From: Rhodococcoides kyotonense
GTDB taxonomy: Bacteria; Actinomycetota; Actinomycetes; Mycobacteriales; Mycobacteriaceae
DNA length: 60,460 nt
Assembly (NCBI RefSeq): GCF_900188125.1
Contig: NZ_FZOW01000027.1
Span: forward strand, 1-60,460
Direction of reading: 5' to 3'
Under the pieces are notes generated by a model. That model was not told the DNA's origin. It worked only from the letters and a program-made list of their open reading frames with translations, and did no database searches. A program made the position numbers and the translations under genes. This document shows, piece after piece, positions 18,418 to 26,756 of this stretch (within the stretch, counting starts at the first letter, position 1; the number at the start of each line of letters is the position of its first letter).

Positions 18418-19278
18418 ATGGCTATCGCAGAAACCGCCGTACGCGGTCGATTCGTCACTCGTGAACGCAACCTGTTCATCGGGCGAAACTTTCTTCCCTA
18501 CGTTGTATTGGCCTTGTGCGGACTTCTCACCGTGGCTGCAGTCGCAGCCCCACTGCTCGCTCCGTTCGATCCAGTCCAACCGGTGTCGACTCCGAACATC
18601 GCTCCCGGCGATCCTGACTATTTCCTCGGTACCGATGCGATCGGACGAGACATCGCCAGCCGAGTTCTGTACGGATTACGAGCAAGTTGGCTTTCAGCGC
18701 TGTTGGTCGTCGCGATCGGTTTGCTGGTCGGCGGAGCGGTCGGTGCGCTTGCAGCAGTACGCGGCGGCTGGATCGACACAGTACTGATGCGGATCACCGA
18801 CCTGTTTCTGGCACTGCCAGGCATCATCGTGTCGATAGCGGTGGTCGCAGCAATCGGTCCGAGCCTGAGGAATCTGCTGGTCTCGCTCTCGATCGTCTGG
18901 TGGCCGTACTACGCGCGGATTATTAGAGGTGAAGTACGTCGCGTCTTGGCCAAACCGCATGTCGAAGCCGCACGGTCAGCGGGAGTATCCGGGGTTCGGC
19001 TTTTCCGCCGGCATGTCTGGCCAGGAGTCATGCCCACCGCGATCGTCACCGCGAGCCTCGACGTCGGGTCGGTAGTTCTTGCCATGGCAGGTCTGTCGTT
19101 CCTGGGCCTCGGGCAAGCGGCGCCGGCACCCGAGCTGGGCGCAGATACCTCACGCGGTCTACCGATGTTGTTGTCGAACTGGTGGATTCCTCTTGTTCCA
19201 GGCCTCGCCGTTCTGGTGATCAGCCTACTCGCCAACCTCGGAGGGGACGCAGTACGTTCGCTCCTCGCCAGAAAGTAG
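18418..19278 (+). CDS. ABC transporter permease, DppC type
   Basis: This is a 286-residue inner-membrane protein with about six helices. DppC landmarks are GTDAIGRDIASRVLYG after the first periplasmic loop and an EAA loop around EAARSAGVSGVRLFRRHVWP. The ATG at 18418 follows the ATPase stop by 2 bp and has GGAGC upstream. It forms the pore with the next permease and contacts the double ATPase. Confidence 0.92.
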   Translation: MAIAETAVRGRFVTRERNLFIGRNFLPYVVLALCGLLTVAAVAAPLLAPFDPVQPVSTPNIAPGDPDYFLGTDAIGRDIASRVLYGLRASWLSALLVVAIGLLVGGAVGALAAVRGGWIDTVLMRITDLFLALPGIIVSIAVVAAIGPSLRNLLVSLSIVWWPYYARIIRGEVRRVLAKPHVEAARSAGVSGVRLFRRHVWPGVMPTAIVTASLDVGSVVLAMAGLSFLGLGQAAPAPELGADTSRGLPMLLSNWWIPLVPGLAVLVISLLANLGGDAVRSLLARK

Positions 19279-19285
19279 GCACCCG

Positions 19286-20272
19286 ATGCGAAAGTTAGTG
19301 ATTTCGCGGATCGTTTCTCTGGCGGGTCTACTTCTCGCGTTGGCGACAGTAATCTTCCTGCTCAACGAGTTGTCGCCCAGTGATCCTGCCAAAGCTCGTC
19401 TGGGCCAGAACGCCACCCCCGATGCTGTAGCGGCAGAGCGTGCTCGACTCGGTCTCGACGACCCGTTCCTGAGTCGATTCGTTTCCTACATCCATGGGCT
19501 GCTGACCGGAGACTTCGGTGTGTCCTTCAGGACCGATCGACCGGTACTGTCCGACCTCGCTCAATATTTCCCAGCGACAATCGAACTCGTCGCATCTGCT
19601 GCGATCATCACTCTTGTACTCGCAGTGCTGTTTGCGGTGTCGAGCGTCCTGAATTGGCCCGGTAGTGGAATTTTTCGCTCGATTCTACTGATCGGATCCA
19701 CCGCCCCAACCTTCGTACTCGGTATCGCGGGTGTGGTCGTCTTCTACCAAGTACTGGGATGGCTTCCCGCGTCCGGTCGGGGAAATATCGTCCAAGGCCC
19801 GACAGGTTTGGGGACGCTGGACGGGCTCCTGTCGGGCAACCTCGGCGCGTTTGCGGATGCGATCTTGCACATTGTCCTTCCTGCGACCGCGCTCGCTATC
19901 GGACCCGCTCTCTCGATTGGACGTGTGCTTCGCTCGGGATTGATCGAGACCATGGATGCGGACTTCATCCGGACCGCGCGGGCAAAGGGCATCCTTGAAA
20001 TCCGCATCGTTGCCAAACACGTCCTACGGAACTCGATCACCGGCGCCCTCTCGATGACGGGTCTACAGGTTGGATCCATGTTCGCTGGGGCCGTCGTCGT
20101 CGAATCCATTTTCAGCTGGCCAGGTTTGGGCAGCTATCTCGCAGGAAGCATCAACGTCGCTGACTTTCCGGCGATCGCAGGAGTCACCCTCGTTTTGGGT
20201 GTCATGTACGTAACCGCAAACACGATTGTCGATATCGCACAAGGTATCGCAGATCCGAGGATCAATGTCTGA
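19286..20272 (+). CDS. ABC transporter permease, DppB type
   Basis: This is a 328-residue permease with about six helices. Family markers are ERARLGLDDPFLSRFVSY and GDFGVSFRTDRPV near the N-terminus and the EAA loop TARAKGILEIRIVAKHVLRN. It starts 7 bp after the DppC gene. Its 3' end overlaps the ureohydrolase gene by 8 bp, tying transport and hydrolysis together in translation. Confidence 0.92.
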   Translation: MRKLVISRIVSLAGLLLALATVIFLLNELSPSDPAKARLGQNATPDAVAAERARLGLDDPFLSRFVSYIHGLLTGDFGVSFRTDRPVLSDLAQYFPATIELVASAAIITLVLAVLFAVSSVLNWPGSGIFRSILLIGSTAPTFVLGIAGVVVFYQVLGWLPASGRGNIVQGPTGLGTLDGLLSGNLGAFADAILHIVLPATALAIGPALSIGRVLRSGLIETMDADFIRTARAKGILEIRIVAKHVLRNSITGALSMTGLQVGSMFAGAVVVESIFSWPGLGSYLAGSINVADFPAIAGVTLVLGVMYVTANTIVDIAQGIADPRINV

Positions 20273-21557
20273 GAATTCGAACGGCTCATCCGCGTCCAAC
20301 GTCGGCGACGCAACTGGACACCACCATCACGGCGACGACTTCGAGCTTCAGCCGGACCACGGTCACTCGCACGACAGTGGCCGTTCCTGGGAACAGCCCC
20401 GACGACTCGGTTCTGGCTTGGCGGGACACGGTGCGGTGGACGACTTCAACGTCGACCGCAAGCCCGGGCTGATCCACGTCAACCGTCGGTTGGAAGGCGG
20501 GTTCGCCGGCATCCAGACCTACGCGAAACTACCGGTATGTCTCACTCCGGACGATTTGCGGGCAGCCGAGATCGACGTGGCCGTGTGTGGTGTCCCGTGG
20601 GACGCAACAGCCGGGTCACGTCACGGAACGAACCACGGACCACTGGCCATCCGTCAGGTCGACTACAAGTCCGGGCGCAAACGCCAGGCACTTCATCAGA
20701 CAGTGAGGATCGACCCGTTCCAGATTCTCAACGTGTGCGACTACGGTGACTCGCCGATCTACAACGGCAACACCATGGGCACGTTCGAGGCTGTGCGAAA
20801 GTTCGTCGGCACGATCCCAGACGCTGGTGCCATCCCGATCATCATGGGCGGGGACCACGGAATCACGTGGCCGACGGCTACTGCGGTGGCCGACCACTAC
20901 GGATACGGCAAGGTCGGAATCGTGCATTTCGATGCCCACGTCGATGCAAGTACCGAGGCACCGGGAACTCTTGGTGGACATGGCACGCCGATGCGCAAGC
21001 TCATCGAATCGGGTGCAATTCCCGGACGAAACTTCGTGCAAGTCGGCCTCCGTGGGTTCTATCCGGATCGACCCTTGCTGGACTTCATGGACGAGCACGA
21101 GATGCGGGCGCACTTCATGGCCGAGATCGACCACCGGGGCTTCGACTCGGTACTCGAACGTGCAGTGGACGAGGCGCTGGACCACGCGGACTATCTGTAC
21201 ATTTCGCTCGATGTGGACGTGGCGGACCCAGCCTTCGCACCGGGCACCGGAACACCGGAGCCCGGAGGCCTGACAAGTTCGAACGTCCTCAGAGCCATAC
21301 GCCGCCTCAGCGCGGAGGTGGGAATCGTCGGCATGGACGTCGTGGAGGTCAGCCCGGCGTACGACGGACCCGGGCAGATCACTTCGTTGATGGCCAATGC
21401 CGCGATTCGCGAGGCGATCACGGGAATTGCGATGAGGAGGGTCGGGATCACCTCACCCGACTACGTGGATCCAGGTGCACTGGGCCCGGACTACTCCCGA
21501 GCCCGTCGCAACAAGGACGTCGATACGGACCTGCCGGTGTCGGAGGATGCTCGATGA
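20265..21557 (+). CDS. Agmatinase/arginase-family ureohydrolase with His-rich N-terminus
   Basis: This is a 430-residue ureohydrolase; such enzymes hydrolyse a guanidino group to urea and an amine using two metal ions. All six metal ligands are visible: His198 (GGDHG), Asp223, His225 and Asp227 (DAHVDAS), Asp316 and Asp318 (SLDVDVADP), plus the APGTGTPEPGG loop. It is about 100 residues longer than a typical agmatinase. The extra N-terminus contains four consecutive histidines (19-22) and HGHSH (32-36), resembling the metal-storage tails of UreE and HypB. It overlaps the upstream permease by 8 bp and the downstream receptor by 4 bp. The substrate is therefore probably what the transporter imports: a guanidino compound such as agmatine, guanidinobutyrate, a guanidino peptide or guanidine. 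Which of these cannot be decided from sequence. Confidence 0.88.
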   Translation: MSENSNGSSASNVGDATGHHHHGDDFELQPDHGHSHDSGRSWEQPRRLGSGLAGHGAVDDFNVDRKPGLIHVNRRLEGGFAGIQTYAKLPVCLTPDDLRAAEIDVAVCGVPWDATAGSRHGTNHGPLAIRQVDYKSGRKRQALHQTVRIDPFQILNVCDYGDSPIYNGNTMGTFEAVRKFVGTIPDAGAIPIIMGGDHGITWPTATAVADHYGYGKVGIVHFDAHVDASTEAPGTLGGHGTPMRKLIESGAIPGRNFVQVGLRGFYPDRPLLDFMDEHEMRAHFMAEIDHRGFDSVLERAVDEALDHADYLYISLDVDVADPAFAPGTGTPEPGGLTSSNVLRAIRRLSAEVGIVGMDVVEVSPAYDGPGQITSLMANAAIREAITGIAMRRVGITSPDYVDPGALGPDYSRARRNKDVDTDLPVSEDAR

Positions 21558-23134
21558 GGTCGACTTCACGGGTCGTCGTGACGGCCCTCGCGACTGCCGC
21601 GACGATGGTGTTGATCGGTGCGTGCAGCGGCGGGACGAATACAATCTCGTCTTCTCCCCCCGCGGACAATGTGTTGGAACTGCCACTGAACGGAGACATC
21701 GGGCAGCCTCCGGACCCTGACGTCTTCTACGGGGGCGCCGGCCTGATGATCACGACGAACGTCTACGAAGGACTCGTCGAATATCAGTCGGGCGTCGACG
21801 AGCCGGTAATTGTGCCGCGACTTGCAACGGAATGGCAAGTCTCGCCGGACTTCACGACGTTCTCCTTCACCCTTCGACCAGGTGTCACATTTCACGACGG
21901 CACGCCTCTCACCTCCGACGCCGTCCGCAAATCGATCGAGCGTCGAGCAGCGGTCGGCAGGGGGCCCGCCTACATGGTGGAAGGCATCACGTCGGTTCGG
22001 ACGCCGAGCGACCTGGCCGTCGAGATCGTGCTCGATGGCCCGAATTCAGCCTTCCTCGATTTTCTAGCCTCGCCCTACGGTCTCAAGATCATGAGCCCGG
22101 CATTGATGCAAGCCAACGCAGGTGACGATTTCGGTCAGACGTTCCTTCGCACCAACGACGCAGGCAGCGGTCCGTACCGGATGGTGACCGCTGAAGTGGG
22201 CGAGCGCTACGCTCTCGAAGAGTACGACGGCTATTGGGGAGACAAGCCCACGTTCTCGGGTGTGAATCTGTCGGTGTACTCGGATGTGTCAGCCATGCAG
22301 CTGGCATTCAACAACGGTGATCTCGCGGCTCTCGTGGGCTCGGTCCCATCTGCGGCGCAAGGCGATTACGCCGAACGTGACGATGTCGCGTCCTACAGGT
22401 TGCCGACGTATCAGACCGGTTTCATCCACACCAACATGAATCGGCCTTTTTTCGCGGATCGAGAAACTCGCATGGCTTTCAAGAAACTGTTGGAGCCGCA
22501 GGTCTACATAGATCAATTCATGTCCGAGAAGGCAGAGATAGCAACCGGACTGTATGGAAAGGGAATACTCCCGGACGCAGACGACTCGATCACGCGAGAA
22601 TACGATCCGGCTCCGATGCAGGCGATCATCGATGGCCTACCCGCCGACCAGAAGTCGATTGTCCTCGGACACAACAGCGCCAGCGTCGACGACGCGCAGA
22701 TCGCGAACCTGATCGCCGCCAAATTGATCTCGATGGGTCTCCAAGCGACGGTGCAGGCGTACCCCTCGTCTCAGATCAACAGTTTCGCGGACGATCCGAG
22801 TACGGGTCCTGACGTGCTGTTCACCAGTCAAACCTGGCCCGACGCAGGCAACCCGTACATGTGGGGTCACGTGTTCTGGGACCTCGACGGGGGCTTGAAC
22901 ACGCTGCAATGCGGTGACAATGCTGCAGCGGCTCTGCTGAAGAACGCCGTGGCGACGAACGACTCGGACGAGTACGCCCGAGCTGCACGGGCATACGAGG
23001 ACACCGGTTGCACAACAACCGTCTCCTATGTTCAGGACTTCGTCGTCGCGCAAACGTGGCTGGGTGGAGTAGCGGAGGCCCATGCCATCGCCGAGCCGTA
23101 CACGTTGGACCTGGAAAAGCTGACGGTGAAGTGA
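21554..23134 (+). CDS. ABC transporter substrate-binding lipoprotein, peptide family 5 (SBP3)
   Basis: This is a 526-residue lipoprotein receptor with the lipobox IGAC and lipidated Cys24. SBP_bac_5 hallmarks are FSFTLRPGVTFHDGTPL and SGPYRMVTAEVGERY. The ATG overlaps the ureohydrolase stop (ATGA). It is the receptor for the transporter encoded upstream and ends the operon; a perfect 14-bp hairpin follows. Its sequence is clearly different from the FDWP-type receptors at 2485 and 9000, consistent with a different ligand. Confidence 0.92.
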   Translation: MRSTSRVVVTALATAATMVLIGACSGGTNTISSSPPADNVLELPLNGDIGQPPDPDVFYGGAGLMITTNVYEGLVEYQSGVDEPVIVPRLATEWQVSPDFTTFSFTLRPGVTFHDGTPLTSDAVRKSIERRAAVGRGPAYMVEGITSVRTPSDLAVEIVLDGPNSAFLDFLASPYGLKIMSPALMQANAGDDFGQTFLRTNDAGSGPYRMVTAEVGERYALEEYDGYWGDKPTFSGVNLSVYSDVSAMQLAFNNGDLAALVGSVPSAAQGDYAERDDVASYRLPTYQTGFIHTNMNRPFFADRETRMAFKKLLEPQVYIDQFMSEKAEIATGLYGKGILPDADDSITREYDPAPMQAIIDGLPADQKSIVLGHNSASVDDAQIANLIAAKLISMGLQATVQAYPSSQINSFADDPSTGPDVLFTSQTWPDAGNPYMWGHVFWDLDGGLNTLQCGDNAAAALLKNAVATNDSDEYARAARAYEDTGCTTTVSYVQDFVVAQTWLGGVAEAHAIAEPYTLDLEKLTVK

Positions 23135-23176
23135 GCAAACCCTCGGACGAGGAATCAACCGACCAGTAAACACAAC

Positions 23177-23210
23177 GGTGATGGCCGGGCACCGACGCCC
23201 GGCCATCACC
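23177..23210 (+). terminator. Strong hairpin terminator after the ureohydrolase operon
   Basis: A perfect 14-bp inverted repeat (ggtgatggccgggc / gcccggccatcacc) with a 6-nt loop lies 43 nt after the receptor stop and 18 bp before the MFS start. There is no T-run. It should end or sharply reduce transcription into the MFS gene. Confidence 0.7.
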
Positions 23211-23227
23211 TCATTCGGAGAGTGTAA

Positions 23228-24478
23228 ATGATTGGTAGAAGGAGTTCGAAAACTGGATTTCTAGATCTTCCCGCACGCTACTGGGGTTTGTGGATATCCA
23301 TCCTGGTGATGTGGATCGGCCGATTCGTCATTCCGTTCATGACGATCTACTTAACGCAAGAACGCGGGTTGAGTGAAGTGCAGGCAGGCACCTTCGTCGG
23401 CGCGTTCGGATTCGGCTTGGTCGGATCGACCTTCATGGGCGGCATCCTGGCCGACATGTTCGGCAGAAAAAAGGTATTGATCGCCAGCAAAGGGACTGCG
23501 GCTACCGTGATGGTCGCGATCCCGCTGGTGGACGGGTACGTGTCCCTCGCGATACTTCTCACACTGTTCGGCCTGGCGAACGGAGCTGCGCAACCCGCAA
23601 TGAACACCATGGTTGTCGAAATAGTTCCGAGGGAAAAATGGCATCTCGCTATTTCCTATCAGCAATGGGCAGTGAACCTCGGGTACGCTTTAGGGCCAAT
23701 CTTCGGTGGTCTGCTTGCGCAGCACAACTTTTCGCTGTTGTTCTGGGCCGAAGCAGCTATGCTCGTCGGTGCAATCGCGCTCATCGCCACGTTGGTCAAA
23801 GACGAGCACACACCCAACAAGCCGTTCGGTAAGAAATCAGCACCCACTGCCTCTTCTTCAGGATCGATTCTGACGGTCTTCAAGGACCGGGTCTTTGTCG
23901 GCATGGTCGGAATCAACTTCCTATACGCGATGGTCTACATTCAGTCCACGACGAGCTTGCCTGTTGCGATGACCGCGCAGGGTTACAGCAACCAGCAGTT
24001 CGCCCTGTTGCTGACCATCAACGGACTGATGCTGTGCGCCCTACAGGTTCCCGCAGCTCGCTATCTACGAAAGCTTCCGAGAGAAGGTGTCCTTGCCGTA
24101 TCCATCGTCGTGATCGGCATCGGAGTCGGCCTGCAGGGCTTCGCACAATTCTGGTGGATGTATGCCGCAGCAGTCAGCATCTGGACGCTCGGAGAGATGG
24201 GAGCAGCACCCAGCAGACAAAGAAGTGCAGCCGAGCTCTCCCGACCCGACATGCGGGGTCGTTACCTCGGTGTGTTCGCTCTGAGCGTCAGTTGTGCAAC
24301 GCTTCTGGGACCAGTCGTAGGCGGCTTCATTCTCGGCAAGTTCGGCGCACAGATTCTGTGGTTCTGCTGTGCCGGGGTGTGCTTCGCCTTGGCACTGATC
24401 GCGGTCTCGTCACGGCGCCAACGAAACATCCGCGTCAAGGAATTGGCCGACAGCGAACTCGCAACGCCGGCGGCATGA
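23228..24478 (+). CDS. MFS transporter
   Basis: This is a 416-residue MFS carrier with about 12 helices. The signature loop between helices 2 and 3 is GGILADMFGRKKV, and MRGRYLGVFALS lies late in the second half. The ATG at 23228 has GGAGAG 5 nt upstream. It follows the ureohydrolase operon but is separated from it by a strong hairpin. A 19-bp hairpin also follows it, so it is probably its own unit. Its role might be export of a product such as an amine or urea-related metabolite, or uptake of an unrelated substrate; neither can be fixed from sequence. Confidence 0.88.
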   Translation: MIGRRSSKTGFLDLPARYWGLWISILVMWIGRFVIPFMTIYLTQERGLSEVQAGTFVGAFGFGLVGSTFMGGILADMFGRKKVLIASKGTAATVMVAIPLVDGYVSLAILLTLFGLANGAAQPAMNTMVVEIVPREKWHLAISYQQWAVNLGYALGPIFGGLLAQHNFSLLFWAEAAMLVGAIALIATLVKDEHTPNKPFGKKSAPTASSSGSILTVFKDRVFVGMVGINFLYAMVYIQSTTSLPVAMTAQGYSNQQFALLLTINGLMLCALQVPAARYLRKLPREGVLAVSIVVIGIGVGLQGFAQFWWMYAAAVSIWTLGEMGAAPSRQRSAAELSRPDMRGRYLGVFALSVSCATLLGPVVGGFILGKFGAQILWFCCAGVCFALALIAVSSRRQRNIRVKELADSELATPAA

Positions 24479-24566
24479 AGAAGCGGACACCGGTGTGAAA
24501 TCAAAGTGTTGACAACACGACTCGGTTCCGCCGAATCTTGTCCGACGGTCACAGACAACAGAGAAC

Positions 24567-24610
24567 CGAGCCGCGGTTCCTGCCCACTGCCGGGCAGGAA
24601 CCGCGGCTCG
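24567..24610. terminator. Bidirectional hairpin terminator, 19-bp perfect stem
   Basis: A perfect 19-bp inverted repeat (24567-24585 with 24592-24610) with a 6-nt loop lies between the convergent MFS and RpiR2 genes. The stem is GC-rich and no T-run follows, so it would work as a U-tract-independent terminator in both directions. Confidence 0.75.
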
Positions 24611-24639
24611 TTCGTTCCGAAACAAGATGTCTGCCGAAT

Positions 24640-25467
24640 CTAGATGGGATCCGAGGCGGCATCGAGCAATTCTTGAACGCGATCGCGCGTATGCCGTGAG
24701 TCGTCGGATCTCTTCAGCAGCACTGAATAATTCAGCGCGTAACACAGGGCAGTCATCGACACGATGACCCCGTGGCGAGCGCGATCCCGCGGGATGGCCA
24801 ACACATGTTCGGGGAGGTTTCCGCCGAGCAAAGTGTCTTCTTCGGTCAGCAGAACAATCGACGTTCCCTGCCGCTCGATGAGTTTGACCTGCTCACTGAC
24901 ACGGTGATACTCCTCGGAGAACGCCAGCACGACCAGTAGGTCGTCGGCGCCCACTGCCGCCAATCGCTGCGCCCGCTCACGCCCGGTCTGCGTGATGACG
25001 TCGATATGCAGTCCGGTCGCAGACAACTTCGCACGAAGAAATTCCACCGTGGGAAGCAAGAGCCCGTGCCCCATCACGTGGACCCTTCGAGCGTCCATGA
25101 GAGCGAGAACCACGGAGTCGATCCGCTCCTGCGGAATCTTCTCTGGAAGACTTCTGAGCACCTCGATTTGCGAGTTGATGACCACAGCCAGGGAAAACTT
25201 CTCGCCTTCGGCCCGCATGGCGATCGTGCGGTCCATCGTGTCCCGGCTGTCGTCTCGCAGCGCCGCTCTCATCTCGATGTAGCCGGCATAGCCGATCTTT
25301 TGTGCAAACCGTACGACCGTCGACTCGTGAACGCCGGCCTTCTGGGCCAGTTCCGATGCACGCAGGAAAGGCGCGCCGGCGCGGTCGGAGAGCAAGATGC
25401 TGCCGATGCGCCGCTCCGCCGCGGTCAGCGAGTGCGTGTTGGTCTCCAGAGAGTCGTAGAAGCTCAT
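24640..25467 (-). CDS. RpiR-family transcriptional regulator (RpiR2)
   Basis: This is a 275-residue regulator with an N-terminal RpiR helix-turn-helix (recognition segment VHESTVVRFAQKIGY) and a C-terminal SIS domain (VHVMGHGLLLPTVEFL, LLVVLAFSEEYHRV). ATG 25467 is used; a TTG three codons upstream is possible, and neither has a clear ribosome site. It is divergent from the second hydratase/aldolase/TctBAC cluster. The recognition segment is identical to that of RpiR1 except for one Val/Ile change. Both control regions share the 9-mer TTGCAAGTT, so cross-regulation or a common operator is likely (inference). Confidence 0.88.
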   Translation of the reverse strand: MSFYDSLETNTHSLTAAERRIGSILLSDRAGAPFLRASELAQKAGVHESTVVRFAQKIGYAGYIEMRAALRDDSRDTMDRTIAMRAEGEKFSLAVVINSQIEVLRSLPEKIPQERIDSVVLALMDARRVHVMGHGLLLPTVEFLRAKLSATGLHIDVITQTGRERAQRLAAVGADDLLVVLAFSEEYHRVSEQVKLIERQGTSIVLLTEEDTLLGGNLPEHVLAIPRDRARHGVIVSMTALCYALNYSVLLKRSDDSRHTRDRVQELLDAASDPI

Positions 25468-25535
25468 TGCGGGCAATACTAACCCGATAGTCCGAGGTCA
25501 ACGCGATGTCCGCAGGAAAAATTGCGAAGTGTTTG

Positions 25536-25548
25536 ACTTGTTGCAAGT
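25536..25548. promoter_or_regulatory. Putative RpiR operator
   Basis: The inverted repeat ACTTG-ttg-CAAGT lies in the divergent region between RpiR2 and the second LigJ-like gene. The right half extends to TTGCAAGTT, which is also present at 7915-7923 in the RpiR1 control region, where further CAAGT half-sites occur. Confidence 0.55.
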
Positions 25549-25651
25549 TTGCTTCTAGTGTCAGCAATCACACCGAGGTCCGACTGGTGATGTCAGTCCC
25601 AGTTCGCACCGGGTGAGCCAACCGACCGTTCCTATCGCAGGAGAAACAGCG

Positions 25652-26647
25652 TTGATCATCGATACGCATGCCCACTACACGACGGCGCCGCCTCAGCTCG
25701 ACGCGTACCGTGCACGCCAACTGGGCTCGTTGAACCGTCCCACGGCCGGGAAAACGCCGAAGATCTCCGACGATGAAATTCTCGCGTCGCTGCAAGCCAA
25801 CCTGAAGCGCATGGACGATTTCGGCATCGACCGCATGATCTTCTCCCCCCGAGCCTCCGGCATGGGACACGAAATCGGCGACGCACGTGTGAGCCTTTAC
25901 TGGACGAAAACGAACAACGACCTCGTCAAGCGTGTCTGTGATCTGTTGCCGGACAGGTTCATTCCCGCGGCGCAGCTTCCTCAGTCACCTGGAGTGAGCC
26001 CGGAGAACTGCCTCGACGAGCTTCGTCGATGCGTCGAGGAGATGGGCTTCGTCGGCTGCAACGTCAACCCTGACGTCTCGGGCGGCGGGCAACCGTTCAC
26101 TCCAGCAATCAGCGATGCATGGTGGAACCCACTGTGGGAGGGACTGATCGAGTACGACGTCCCGGCACTGGTACACGCCTCGAGTACCGTGAATCCTGCG
26201 CTGCATCTGAACGGCTCGCACTACACCAGCGCCGACGCCGCAGTGACGTTCGAACTCTGCTGGAGCGACATCTACGACCGCTTCCCGGGTCTGAAGTTGA
26301 TCATTCCGCACGGCGGCGGATCGTTGCCGTTCAACTGGAACCGCCACCGCGCCTTGCATGTTCTGCAGGGTAAGCCCTCGTTCGAAGAGCGCGTCAAGAA
26401 TGTCTACTTCGACACCGCACTCTACGACCGCGATTCGATGGAGATGCTGATCCGCAAGGTCGGTGCCGACAACATCGTCTACGCGGCAGAGCCGTTCGGA
26501 ACTGCCAAAGCCGTCGACCCCGAGACCGGGACGTTGTTCGACGACACCGTGTCCTTCGTCGACGACATCGAGTGGTTGAGCCAGGAAGACAAGGACAAGA
26601 TCTTCTCCGGCAACGCCCGCAAGCTCTACACCCGCGCCACGATCTGA
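25652..26647 (+). CDS. LigJ-like amidohydrolase, 4-oxalomesaconate hydratase family (copy 2)
   Basis: This is a 331-residue amidohydrolase-2 protein that aligns without gaps to the copy at 6390. It keeps the metal residues His6 and His8 (DTHAHYTTAP), the His in VHASS, the His in IPHGGG and the Glu in AAEPFGT. The TTG at 25652 is chosen because AGGAG lies 8 nt upstream and the protein then matches copy 1 at its first residue. A GTG 39 bp upstream lacks this support. It begins a run that includes an RraA-type aldolase, TctBAC and a decarboxylase-like gene. Expected chemistry is hydration of an oxalomesaconate-like product of ring cleavage. Confidence 0.85.
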   Translation: MIIDTHAHYTTAPPQLDAYRARQLGSLNRPTAGKTPKISDDEILASLQANLKRMDDFGIDRMIFSPRASGMGHEIGDARVSLYWTKTNNDLVKRVCDLLPDRFIPAAQLPQSPGVSPENCLDELRRCVEEMGFVGCNVNPDVSGGGQPFTPAISDAWWNPLWEGLIEYDVPALVHASSTVNPALHLNGSHYTSADAAVTFELCWSDIYDRFPGLKLIIPHGGGSLPFNWNRHRALHVLQGKPSFEERVKNVYFDTALYDRDSMEMLIRKVGADNIVYAAEPFGTAKAVDPETGTLFDDTVSFVDDIEWLSQEDKDKIFSGNARKLYTRATI

Positions 26648-26664
26648 CGCAACAACTCAAAGCC

Positions 26665-26695
26665 TTCGGTGCGCCCCGAAATGGGGCGCACCGAA
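26665..26695 (+). other. Intercistronic hairpin between hydratase and aldolase genes
   Basis: A perfect 13-bp inverted repeat (ttcggtgcgcccc / ggggcgcaccgaa) with a 5-nt loop begins 18 nt after the hydratase stop and 60 bp before the aldolase start. It could be a partial terminator or an mRNA-stabilising element setting different expression of the two genes. Confidence 0.6.
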
Positions 26696-26756
26696 ACCCA
26701 CCGCAATGCCTCGACCCGGCGTTGACTGGGTCCAACGACATGTAGGGAGCCTTCAC

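Noticed and set aside
20867..23134. 755-codon frame extending upstream of the SBP3 receptor
   Set aside because: The extension is an alternate frame of the ureohydrolase. The signal peptide and ATGA overlap fix the start at 21554.
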